A stretch of 11,997 bases of DNA from an uncultured Planctomycetales bacterium (GCA_937907525.1 CALCIB010000140.1:1-11997); one strand, 5' to 3'; counted from the stretch's first letter, positions 6,453-11,997 are shown. Program-made: numbers and translations. Notes: a model not told the origin generated them from the letters alone.

Positions 6453-7009
6453 ACACGCTTGAGGACGCCTGGCGTTGGTACGGGGACGCCCGCGCCTCGT
6501 TGCGGAGGTTGGAACGGATCGGGGAGAAGTGGTGGGATCACGTCCCGTGGGGTCAAGCCCCGTGGAAAGGCGACCGCCGCTTCGTCGATTTGAGCAAGGA
6601 ATCCGTCATCGAGTCGGCCGTCAACGCCCGCGAGCACCTGGACGACGTCGCCGTGGTCGTCCTGTTCTCGGTCTTCGAGGCGACCGTTCGGGAAGTGGTC
6701 CTGGATCAGATCGCCCGCGAGGAAGGGGCGGTTCGCCATCGATCCATTATCGACGCGATCGAAAAGGCCAAGGGCCGCGTCCGCGAGGGGAGCTTTTTCG
6801 CGGTCCTGGAGCCATTCAAGCCGATCGCCGTCACGCTGATCGAGGAGGTCAACCAGGTCCGTCGATTTCGTAACTGGGTCTCCCACGGCAAGCGCGGGAG
6901 GAAGCCGGCGGACGTGACCCCCGAAATCGCCTACGAACGCCTTGGCCGATGCCTTCCGCTGCTGGTCTCGCCGCCGAACGACGAAACGTCCACGGAGCCC
7001 TCCCCATGA
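6449..7009 (+). CDS. HEPN-domain protein, candidate ribonuclease
   Basis: 186 aa, mostly helical, without signal or membrane segments. The stretch VVVLFSVFEATVREVVLDQI (69-88) followed by VNQVRRFRNWVSHGKR (134-149) has the layout of HEPN domains. R141-N-W-V-S-H146 is the canonical R-N-x3-H active-site motif of metal-independent HEPN RNases, where a polar residue follows the Arg. In sequence style it resembles the MAE_28990/MAE_18760 and RiboL-PSP HEPN groups, but I cannot assign a subfamily. HEPN proteins act as toxins, abortive-infection effectors and RNA-processing enzymes. The start ATG overlaps the stop of the 240-aa gene (ATGA), with AGGA 8 nt upstream. Its own stop overlaps the rpe start, again ATGA. 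The N-terminus is Trp-rich (W8, W10, W28, W29, W34, W39). The HEPN call rests on motif and helix pattern only. The usual MNT antitoxin motif is absent from the upstream partner. Confidence 0.78.
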   Translation: MNTLEDAWRWYGDARASLRRLERIGEKWWDHVPWGQAPWKGDRRFVDLSKESVIESAVNAREHLDDVAVVVLFSVFEATVREVVLDQIAREEGAVRHRSIIDAIEKAKGRVREGSFFAVLEPFKPIAVTLIEEVNQVRRFRNWVSHGKRGRKPADVTPEIAYERLGRCLPLLVSPPNDETSTEPSP

Positions 7010-7692
7010 TCCCCAGGCCGAACGACGACAATCGCATCAAGATCGCCCCGTCCATCCTCTCGGCCAACCTGGCGCGGCTGGCGGAGCAGGTCCAGGAGGT
7101 GGAGGCGGCGGGGGCCGACCGAATCCACGTGGACGTGATGGACGGGCGGTTCGTCCCCAACATCACGTTCGGGCCGGTGCTGGTGAAGTGGCTGCGGCCC
7201 GTCACCGGGCTGCCGCTGGAAACCCACCTGATGATCCACGATCCCGACGCCTTCGTCGACGCCTTCGCCGAGGCCGGCTCGACCAGCCTGATCGTCCACG
7301 CCGAGGGGGCCTTGCATCTCAACCGCACGATCCAGCGGATCAAGGAGGCGGGCCTGAAGGCCGGCGTGGCGATCAACCCCGCGACCCCCGCCGTGATGCT
7401 CGACGAGATCCTCCCCGACCTGGATCTCGTGCTGGTGATGACCGTCAACCCCGGCTTCGGCGGCCAGTCGTTCATCCGGGGGACGCTCAAGAAGATCCAG
7501 GAGGTCCGTCGTAAAATCGACGCGGTCAACCCGGCGTGCGAGCTGGAGGTGGACGGCGGGATCGACGCGACGACGGCCCCCGAGGTCGTCGCGGCCGGCG
7601 CGCGGGTGCTGGTCGCCGGCTCGTCGATCTACGGTGCCCCCGACGGCCCGACCGCCGGCCTGCGACGCCTGGCCGGCTCCCTGGGACTCTAA
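7006..7692 (+). CDS. rpe: Ribulose-phosphate 3-epimerase
   Basis: 228 aa TIM barrel; interconverts D-ribulose 5-phosphate and D-xylulose 5-phosphate in the cytosolic pentose phosphate pathway (and the Calvin cycle in autotrophs). All family signatures are present: IAPSILSANLARL (S16 onward), HVDVMDGRFVPNITFGP (H41 and D43 as metal ligands, D43 also catalytic), LETHLMI (H74 metal ligand), VMTVNPGFGGQSF (phosphate loop, 144-156), EVDGGI (D183, second catalytic acid/base), and VAGSSIYG (203-210, phosphate site). Length is typical (about 220-230). The ATG at 7006 overlaps the HEPN stop, with GGAG 9 nt upstream. An upstream extension to 6949 would run inside the HEPN gene and is not needed for the fold. 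Translation is therefore probably coupled to the HEPN gene, an odd neighbour for a metabolic enzyme. Confidence 0.97.
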   Translation: MIPRPNDDNRIKIAPSILSANLARLAEQVQEVEAAGADRIHVDVMDGRFVPNITFGPVLVKWLRPVTGLPLETHLMIHDPDAFVDAFAEAGSTSLIVHAEGALHLNRTIQRIKEAGLKAGVAINPATPAVMLDEILPDLDLVLVMTVNPGFGGQSFIRGTLKKIQEVRRKIDAVNPACELEVDGGIDATTAPEVVAAGARVLVAGSSIYGAPDGPTAGLRRLAGSLGL

Positions 7693-7706
7693 CCCCGAGG
7701 CGCTCC

Positions 7707-8096
7707 GTGAACGACGAGATCGAGGAACTGTGCGACCTGGGCGCGGACCTCGCCGACGCCGGCGGTTTTTCCAAGGCGCTCGAAGCCTACGAATCGGCCT
7801 GGTCGCTGCTGGAGCACCCGGCCCACGAGCGGGAAGGGTCGGCCTGGATCCTGGGGAACATCGGCTACACTCGGTTCCTCCAGGGCGACTACGCCGCCGC
7901 TCGCGACGATCTGACCCGCGCCATGACCCTCCCCGGCGGCGACCGCAACGCCTTTTTGCACCTGCGGTTGGGCCAGTGCCTCCACGAGCTCGGCGATCAC
8001 CCCCGCGCCGCCGAGCAGTTCCGCCTCGCCCTCGCCCTGGAGGGCGAGGCCGTCTTCATCGACGAGGCCCCGAGGTATCGGGCGCTGATCGATTGA
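7707..8096 (+). CDS. Small TPR-repeat protein
   Basis: 129 aa from GTG 7707, which has GAGG 6 nt upstream; it starts 14 nt after the rpe stop. It is a compact set of about three TPR-like helical hairpins: LGADLADAGGFSKALEAYESAWSLL (11-35), ILGNIGYTRFLQGDYAAARDDLTRAM (48-73) and LHLRLGQCLHELGDHPRAAEQFRLAL (85-109). No signal peptide, so it is probably a cytosolic protein-protein interaction module. Stand-alone TPR proteins of this size and pattern are common in Proteobacteria, Myxobacteria and Planctomycetes and have sometimes been found beside toxin or secretion genes (from memory). Its role here is unknown. It is the last gene of the cluster, and no strong terminator follows. The frame upstream of the GTG (to 7536) is an Arg-rich shadow of rpe and is not part of the gene. 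Confidence 0.85.
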   Translation: MNDEIEELCDLGADLADAGGFSKALEAYESAWSLLEHPAHEREGSAWILGNIGYTRFLQGDYAAARDDLTRAMTLPGGDRNAFLHLRLGQCLHELGDHPRAAEQFRLALALEGEAVFIDEAPRYRALID

Positions 8097-8104
8097 TTGA
8101 CGAT

Positions 8105-8122
8105 CGACCCGACGCTCGGTCG
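8105..8122. terminator. Weak hairpin after the five-gene cluster
   Basis: CGA (8105-8107) and CCGA (8109-8112) pair with TCGG (8116-8119) and TCG (8120-8122), leaving one bulged C and a CGC loop. The hairpin starts 8 nt after the stop of the TPR gene. There is no T tract, so termination by it is doubtful; it is the only structure I see at the end of the cluster. Confidence 0.2.
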
Positions 8123-8129
8123 GAGTGGA

Positions 8130-8135
8130 TATAAT
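8130..8135 (+). promoter_or_regulatory. Orphan TATAAT box
   Basis: A perfect -10 hexamer TATAAT lies in the 166-bp gap between the convergent TPR gene and the minus-strand 140-aa gene. No -35-like hexamer sits 16-18 nt upstream; a TTGACG is present at 8097-8102 but 27 nt away. No plus-strand gene follows. If active, it would yield RNA antisense to the 8263-8685 gene. Confidence 0.2.
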
Positions 8136-8262
8136 GGAACGGAGGGGCGTGGACGCGAGGGGAGCGGTAGGCGACGGTGTGCGACCGAAGCCGACGTTCC
8201 GATCCGTCTGGCGAGTCGGGCCCGAGCCGGTTTCGCTCCCGCGCGGCGGCCCGCTCCATGGA

Positions 8263-8685
8263 TCACTCAGACGACTTCCGACGCGATTCGATCAATTCGC
8301 CGCATTTCGCGGCCACCTCCGGGTGCCGCGACGCGACCGTCGCAAGGACGGTCTCCATCTCGGAACGATCGAAGAACGGATAATGGTCCATGTTTAATGC
8401 GATTTGGATCTTTCTCACGTCGTCGCCGGCTCGCAACCAATCGTCCGTCGCTCTCATGAGCGCCGAGCCGTTATCCCTGGTGCTCCAGGTCAGTATGCCG
8501 AAGAGATCGGCGACGACTTCCCAGGGCCGCTCGATCGGTATGGCGACGTGGAGACGTTCCGCCAAGTCGGCCTCGCCGAACTCCACGAGGAGACGATCGA
8601 CGAGGTCGAAGCTCCGATCGAAACTCAGGTCCACTCGTTCCGATTCGATCGCGTCAAGGGTGGCCGTCAGGATCGAGGGCGGCAT
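8263..8685 (-). CDS. Hypothetical protein, 140 aa
   Basis: Not recognised. From the ATG at 8685 (MPPSILTATL) the protein is 140 aa, acidic and mainly helical by residue pattern, without signal peptide or membrane segment. Visible features are amphipathic helices at about 20-45 (LSFDRSFDLVDRLLVEFGEADLAERL), PWEVVADLFGILTW (about 54-67), a central stretch rich in D and R (ATDDWLRAGDDVRKIQ), the sequence NMDHYPFFDRSEMETVLATV (98-117), and a C-terminal helix ending SRRKSSE. Size and acidity recall small immunity or regulatory proteins, but this is only an impression. The frame is open to 8760; the first 25 codons would be Arg/Thr-rich and would cover an 18-bp palindrome, so I prefer 8685, although its Shine-Dalgarno (GGGA, 8 nt) is weak. 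Plus-strand frames over the same DNA look like shadows. Confidence 0.68.
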   Translation of the reverse strand: MPPSILTATLDAIESERVDLSFDRSFDLVDRLLVEFGEADLAERLHVAIPIERPWEVVADLFGILTWSTRDNGSALMRATDDWLRAGDDVRKIQIALNMDHYPFFDRSEMETVLATVASRHPEVAAKCGELIESRRKSSE

Positions 8686-8716
8686 TGGCGGCGTCCCGGT
8701 TCGAGCGAGGACTCGG

Positions 8717-8734
8717 GCGGACGTCGACGTCCGC
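8717..8734. promoter_or_regulatory. Perfect 18-bp palindrome, candidate operator
   Basis: GCGGACGTCGACGTCCGC reads the same on both strands, with no loop. It lies 32 nt upstream of the chosen start of the minus-strand 140-aa gene and downstream of a possible -10 box at 8784-8789, so it would be in the 5' leader. A gapless dyad of this length suits a dimeric DNA-binding protein better than a terminator. Chance palindromes are favoured by the ACGT-rich composition of such DNA, so function is inferred. Confidence 0.35.
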
Positions 8735-8973
8735 GCGCCGCCGACGTCCTTCGAGCCCAATTCGTTCTAGCAATCCCCCTCCCATTATGGATGCCTTCCC
8801 TCACGGGGCGGTTCGCGTGGATCGCTTTTTCATCCGGCCGCGGGACGGCGCTTGTCGACCGCCCCCTGGCGAGCGTCCGACCGGCCGTGTACGCTCGCGC
8901 CGACACTGGACGGACGTGGTTCTCCGGACGGGATGCTCTGTCGAAAACCTGAACGGCGATTGACGCCAATCAT

Positions 8974-8998
8974 CCCTTCTCCCACAAGGGGAGAAGGG
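8974..8998. repeat. Perfect 10-bp inverted repeat (CCCTTCTCCC/GGGAGAAGGG hairpin)
   Basis: CCCTTCTCCC (8974-8983) and GGGAGAAGGG (8989-8998) pair perfectly around the loop ACAAG. It lies about 60 nt upstream of the GH-like gene start and resembles the hairpin at 1441-1465, with the same pyrimidine-rich then purine-rich arms. No T tract follows. It is probably a dispersed intergenic hairpin; an effect on the GH-like transcript leader is possible but not shown. Confidence 0.7.
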
Positions 8999-9057
8999 GG
9001 GATGTAAGCCCCTCATCGATGGTTTTCGACAAAGCACGGACGGGATGGAGGTTCGTG

Positions 9058-10695
9058 ATGAAGACCTGGATCGCGGCCCTGGCCTTGGGACTGACGGCGG
9101 CGGGGGCCGCGACGGCGCAACCGGCGCCGTTCGCGGGCAAGATGGGGGTGGAGTTGAGCGGCGTCGGCGACGGCGGCCGGGACCGGCCGTTCGTGGACCT
9201 CGCCCGGACCCATCGCGGCTGGGTGAACGTCGACGGGAAGGGCGACGTCCCGGTCGACGCCAGGGGCTGGCCGAAGGCGGACGCGAAGACCGTCCTCTTC
9301 GACATCCGCCCCGTCCCCGCCTGGGCCCCGCCGATCGACGACCCCGACGCCCACCAGCCCGACTGGAGCGGATCGTACCCGTTCGCGCTCAAGGGCGAGG
9401 CCGAGATCGCCGTCGCCGAGGGGCCCGGCGTCACGATCGAGGACGTTCGATACGACGCGGCGGCCAACGCCACGACCGGCCGGATCGTCGTTCCCAAGGA
9501 GTGCGGGCTCCTGGTCGTCTCGTTCACGAACACCCGCCGCGAACCCGGCGCGGCCGAGGGCTCGGGCTTCACCGACCTTCGGATCATCCGTCCCGGATAT
9601 CCAGTGGATACGAAACAGATTTTCACTACCGAATTCGTCCGAAGCCTCCGCCCCTTCGCCGCGCTGCGGTACATGGACTGGCTGGCGACGAACCACAACC
9701 CCGGCTATTACGGCGACGTCGGCCACCACGCGCTCGAGTGGGCCGACCGCCGCCCCGCCGACTACTCCACCCAGGCCGGAACGCCCGCGGGCAAGTACGG
9801 CGTCGCCTGGGAGTACGTCGTCGCGCTCGCCAACGAGACGGGCGCGGACGCCTGGATCAACGTCCCCGTCGCCGCGACCGACGACTACGTCCGCGAACTG
9901 GCCGCGTTCCTCAAGCGCGAACTCAAGCCGGAAATCAACCTCTACATCGAACACTCCAACGAGGTCTGGAACTTCGGCTTTCCGCAATATATCTACAACA
10001 AGCTCGCCGCGATCGACGAGGTCAAGCGAGGCGGCTCGCCGCTCAACGCCGACGGGTCGAAAGATGAAGAGGTCTGGACCCACCGCCGCCACGCCAAGCG
10101 GCTCGTGGAGATCGCCAGGACGTTCCGCGAGGCGTTCGCGGGGCAAGAAGGTCGCGTTCGGCCGATCTACGCCTCCTGGGCGATCAATCCCAAGTCCCAC
10201 TTCGCCGACGTCCTCGACTGGGTGAAGGCGACTTACGGCGAGCCCAAGGACCTGTTCCACGGCCTTGCCGACGCCGCGTACTACGACGCCGGGGAGGCGG
10301 CCAAGAACGGCGACCCCGAGGCGATCGTGGCCGCGATGCGCGCGGCCTCCGACGCCAACCTCGAAAACCGCGGCAAGATCCGGGCGATCGCCGATCGTTA
10401 CGGGCTGAAGCACTGCCAGTACGAGATCGGCCCGAGCGTGGGCCGGATCGGCGACGTGACCAACGTCGCCAACCGCATCCGCGCCAACCGCCTGCCGGCG
10501 ATCGAGGCGGTGCTTTTGCACGACGCGCTCGACAACTGGTTCGATCGCGGCGGGGATATGTACATGTACTTCGCCCACATCGGCGCCGTCAGCCGCTACG
10601 GCTGCTGGGGCCTGGGCGAGGACGTCGACCGCCTCGACACCCCCAAGTGGCGGGCGATCTACAAGCTGACCGGCACGGCCCCGCCCGCGCGCTAG
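9058..10695 (+). CDS. Secreted glycoside-hydrolase-like protein
   Basis: 545 aa. A Sec signal peptide is clear: MKTWIAALALGLTAAGAATA, with probable cleavage after A20 before QPAP. Residues about 25-180 look beta-rich (FVDLARTHRGWVN, VLFDIRPVPAWAPP, GRIVVPKECGLLVVSFT). From about 185 the pattern suits a (beta/alpha)8 hydrolase: FAALRYMDWLATN (200-212), ADAWINVPVAATDDYV (263-278), INLYIEHSNEVWN (293-305) and KHCQYEIGP (451-459). In clan GH-A enzymes the acid/base is the E of an N-E pair at the end of strand 4, and the nucleophile is an E at strand 7. E302 (S-N-E-V-W) and E456 (Q-Y-E-I-G) fit these roles by position, which is inference. I cannot name a GH family. The ATG at 9058 has GGAGG 6 nt upstream; the frame is open to 9019 but that would precede the signal peptide. 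It converges on the PEP-CTERM gene with a 10-nt gap. Confidence 0.85.
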   Translation: MKTWIAALALGLTAAGAATAQPAPFAGKMGVELSGVGDGGRDRPFVDLARTHRGWVNVDGKGDVPVDARGWPKADAKTVLFDIRPVPAWAPPIDDPDAHQPDWSGSYPFALKGEAEIAVAEGPGVTIEDVRYDAAANATTGRIVVPKECGLLVVSFTNTRREPGAAEGSGFTDLRIIRPGYPVDTKQIFTTEFVRSLRPFAALRYMDWLATNHNPGYYGDVGHHALEWADRRPADYSTQAGTPAGKYGVAWEYVVALANETGADAWINVPVAATDDYVRELAAFLKRELKPEINLYIEHSNEVWNFGFPQYIYNKLAAIDEVKRGGSPLNADGSKDEEVWTHRRHAKRLVEIARTFREAFAGQEGRVRPIYASWAINPKSHFADVLDWVKATYGEPKDLFHGLADAAYYDAGEAAKNGDPEAIVAAMRAASDANLENRGKIRAIADRYGLKHCQYEIGPSVGRIGDVTNVANRIRANRLPAIEAVLLHDALDNWFDRGGDMYMYFAHIGAVSRYGCWGLGEDVDRLDTPKWRAIYKLTGTAPPAR

Positions 10696-10705
10696 ACGCG
10701 AGCCG

Positions 10706-11527
10706 TCAGCCGTCGCGACGTCGCCGCGCCCGGAAGCCCAACCCGGCGACGGCCGCGGCGGCGATCCAGAGGACCGACGGCTCGGGCACAGGCGCGGGAG
10801 CGGCGAGGCCGGGGGGCGTCAGGATGTAGACGTCCTGGCCCGAACCGTCGCCCTTTGGGAGGTCGACCATCAAGTCCCCGCGACCGTCGATGGACACGGT
10901 CGCGCCGTACGCAGGCACGTCGTTCCTGGTTAGGCCATATTTGGCCAACAGATCCGGCGGGATCAGATTGCCGATCGAGGTCTCCACGCGGGTTTTCACG
11001 TCGTACAGGTTCCAGCCGGCGTGGACCCGGTTGATGAGGATCTGGTTCGTATCGCTGAGTTGAGGGAGTCCGTAATAGGATTCGTGCTCGTCGGCGAGCA
11101 TGCCGGACCCGCCGAAAGACCCGTCGGCCTGTCTGACGGTGTAGACAAGGGCCTGGTACACCCAAGGGTTGTAACCGGGGGCGTTCGGGATCGTGCCCAC
11201 GACCAACCCGGAACCGTTCATCTCCTCGGGTCGCATCTGGTAGGTCGTCGGGATCTTGATGAACGACCCCTGGTCCACTTGCTTGGTCGGCAGGCCGTCG
11301 AAGTAGCCGGCGGGCTGGGAATCCACCGAGACGTAGGTCGTCGGGGCGTAGGGGAACGTCGCTCCCGTCGCCTTGTTCGTCACCACTCCGTCCGAGTACC
11401 AGACGGCTCCGCTCTCCCCGACATAGGTCGCCGTGTAATACGGGACGGCCATCGACGACGGCGGGGCGGCGAGGCAAAAAAACGTGGTGGCGATCCCGAT
11501 CGCGAGCTTCCATCCCAGGTGTCGCAT
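10706..11527 (-). CDS. PEP-CTERM sorting-domain exported protein
   Basis: 273 aa. The N-terminus is a signal peptide: MRHLGWKLAIGIATTFFCLA, with a hydrophobic core at about 8-21 and a likely cleavage region S-S-M-A/V near 27. The C-terminus is a complete PEP-CTERM signal: V-P-E-P (247-250), a hydrophobic helix SVLWIAAAAVAGLGF (251-265) and the basic tail RARRRR (266-271). Such proteins are exported, then processed by an exosortase; none is encoded in this window. The middle (about 30-240) is a Tyr/Gly/Asn-rich body with repeated strand-like segments (YTATYVGESGAVWYSDGVV, ILINRVHAGWNLYD, GATVSIDGRGDLMVDL) resembling the HAF or WD-like repeat proteins often seen with PEP-CTERM, but I cannot assign a domain. 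The ATG at 11527 has a perfect AGGAGG 6 nt upstream and a good promoter at 11567-11596; the frame upstream to 11893 is spurious and includes repeat copy B. Confidence 0.92.
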   Translation of the reverse strand: MRHLGWKLAIGIATTFFCLAAPPSSMAVPYYTATYVGESGAVWYSDGVVTNKATGATFPYAPTTYVSVDSQPAGYFDGLPTKQVDQGSFIKIPTTYQMRPEEMNGSGLVVGTIPNAPGYNPWVYQALVYTVRQADGSFGGSGMLADEHESYYGLPQLSDTNQILINRVHAGWNLYDVKTRVETSIGNLIPPDLLAKYGLTRNDVPAYGATVSIDGRGDLMVDLPKGDGSGQDVYILTPPGLAAPAPVPEPSVLWIAAAAVAGLGFRARRRRDG

Positions 11528-11566
11528 GGCGGTCCTCCTGACCGGCGGGGCGTCGTTCACGCGGGG

Positions 11567-11596
11567 AGGATACATCGATCTTCCCAAATCGGTCAA
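11567..11596 (-). promoter_or_regulatory. Sigma70-type promoter of the PEP-CTERM gene
   Basis: On the minus strand, TTGACC (11596-11591; 5 of 6 matches to TTGACA) is followed after 18 nt by TATCCT (11572-11567; 4 of 6 matches to TATAAT), preceded by TG as an extended -10. Transcription would begin near 11560, giving a leader of about 33 nt with AGGAGG placed 6 nt before the ATG at 11527. Box quality, spacing and position all fit. Confidence 0.6.
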
Positions 11597-11744
11597 GAGG
11601 GAGTCCCGTCCGGGGCGCGACCCTCGAATCGGGACGCGGCCCCGGCCGCCGCGCCCGGAGGGCCCCGCGTGAACGACGACGGCCCCTTGGCGCGTCCACC
11701 CCTCATCCGGCCCTTGGAACGATGCCGAAACAAATTCCCGGAAT

Positions 11745-11879
11745 GGAACCACGGAGTCACCGAGGACGCGGAGAGAAAATTGAGAATTAAAGTTCAATGG
11801 ATTAGTAATTCTAATGATTGAAGACGGCCGGGTCGCTCCTCGTCCTCCCTCTCCGTGTCCTCGGTGACTCCGTGGTTCC
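11745..11879. repeat. Inverted-repeat element, copy B, with A+T-rich core
   Basis: Left arm 11745-11775 begins GGAACCACGGAGTCACCGAG. Right arm 11849-11879 is its reverse complement at 30 of 31 positions (one G/A difference). The core (11776-11848) is A+T-rich in its left two-thirds, with AATGATTGA near its middle, and G+C-rich at the right. Copy A at 3046-3191 shares the arm design and, read on the minus strand, has a partly similar core (CATTGATTCA). The two copies are similar but not identical, so they are diverged members of one family. No transposase or target duplication was seen. Confidence 0.85.
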
Positions 11880-11889
11880 CCTATCTTCG

Positions 11890-11997
11890 TCACATGGATT
11901 CGACAAGTTGTTTCGGCGGCGTTCCTCGGGCCACCTTCTCCCTCCGGTGGGCGTCTTGAAAGTTGGTGGAATTTTTGTCCAGATGGAGGGTGACCGC
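11890..11997 (-). CDS. Possible C-terminal fragment of a protein entering from beyond the window
   Basis: A minus-strand frame is open from the window edge to a TGA at 11892-11890, giving 35 residues that start AVTLHLDKNSTNF and end KQLVESM. Composition is balanced and not Arg- or Pro-rich like most shadow frames here; about two-thirds of third positions are G or C, lower than in the surrounding genes. It could be the end of a real gene or chance. I do not recognise the sequence. A gap of about 360 nt separates it from the next minus-strand gene. Confidence 0.3.
   Translation of the reverse strand, partial: AVTLHLDKNSTNFQDAHRREKVARGTPPKQLVESM

Larger units (their letters stand above)
8686..9057. 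other. Divergent intergenic region
   Basis: 372 bases between the minus-strand 140-aa gene and the plus-strand GH-like gene. They hold a perfect 18-bp palindrome at 8717-8734 and a possible minus-strand -10 box, CATAAT, at 8784-8789 (no good -35 partner). A perfect 10-bp-arm hairpin lies at 8974-8998, and the leader of the GH-like gene carries GGAGG at 9047-9051. The longest plus-strand frames here have no recognisable protein character. Confidence 0.55.
11528..11889. other. Intergenic region upstream of the PEP-CTERM gene
   Basis: About 360 bases containing, in order, the PEP-CTERM Shine-Dalgarno (11534-11539), its promoter (11567-11596), about 145 bp of plain G+C-rich DNA with no recognisable feature (11600-11744), and inverted-repeat copy B (11745-11879). 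No gene is supported. Confidence 0.6.

Noticed and set aside
8404..8952. A 182-aa plus-strand frame opposite the 140-aa gene
   Set aside because: No Shine-Dalgarno or recognisable fold; His/Arg/Gly-rich C-terminal half. The minus-strand frame looks more protein-like, though this is the least certain strand choice in the window.
9013..10578. A 521-aa minus-strand open frame opposite the GH-like gene
   Set aside because: The plus strand has a signal peptide and Shine-Dalgarno; the minus frame has shadow-type composition and no domain.
11528..11893. N-terminal extension of the PEP-CTERM protein
   Set aside because: It would read through repeat copy B and the promoter, and hide the signal peptide.
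11931..11950. CCACC/GGTGG hairpin near the right edge
   Set aside because: Only 5 bp with a 10-nt loop; expected by chance, and it lies inside the possible right-edge coding frame.

Overview
The window is a G+C-rich chromosomal segment, most likely from a planctomycete of the Isosphaeraceae type (Paludisphaera/Singulisphaera-like; inferred, not proven). The clues are a DUF1559 protein with a pilin-type N-terminus and the H-X9-DG C-terminal motif, a PEP-CTERM secreted protein, a short alkaline-ceramidase-like secreted protein, strong third-position G/C bias, and long antisense shadow frames. I see no rRNA, tRNA, CRISPR array, transposase, integrase or phage genes.

Layout: (1) 139-1155 (-) DUF1559 pseudopilin-like protein. 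(2) 1537-2814 (-) PLP-dependent aminotransferase of the HisC-like class. (3) 3046-3191, an inverted-repeat element with an A+T-rich core. (4) 3270-4727 (+) secreted ceramidase-N-domain protein. (5) 4821-8096 (+), a tight five-gene cluster behind a recognisable promoter: CnoX/YbbN-like thioredoxin-TPR protein, unknown 240-aa protein, HEPN-domain protein, ribulose-phosphate 3-epimerase, small TPR protein. Two junctions in it are ATGA overlaps. (6) 8263-8685 (-) unknown 140-aa protein with an 18-bp perfect palindrome upstream. (7) 9058-10695 (+) secreted glycoside-hydrolase-like protein. (8) 10706-11527 (-) PEP-CTERM protein, convergent with the previous gene. (9) 11745-11879, a second copy of the inverted-repeat element. 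(10) A possible C-terminal fragment of another minus-strand gene at the right edge.

How the genes relate: the central cluster joins a pentose-phosphate/Calvin enzyme (Rpe) and a putative redox chaperone holdase (CnoX-like) with an uncharacterised pair, the 240-aa protein and the HEPN protein. The HEPN protein carries the canonical R-N-x3-H motif of HEPN ribonucleases. That pair is the best candidate for an undescribed two-component system (toxin-antitoxin-like or RNA-processing), set between housekeeping genes and coupled to rpe by an ATGA overlap. The flanking genes (DUF1559, ceramidase-like, GH-like, PEP-CTERM) are mostly envelope or secreted proteins in single-gene units.

The repeats are the other notable signal. 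There are two long inverted-repeat elements sharing the CCAC(A/G)GAGTCAC(C/G)GAG arm, and two short perfect hairpins of the CCCTCTCCC/GGGAGAGGG type. Both kinds lie in intergenic DNA.
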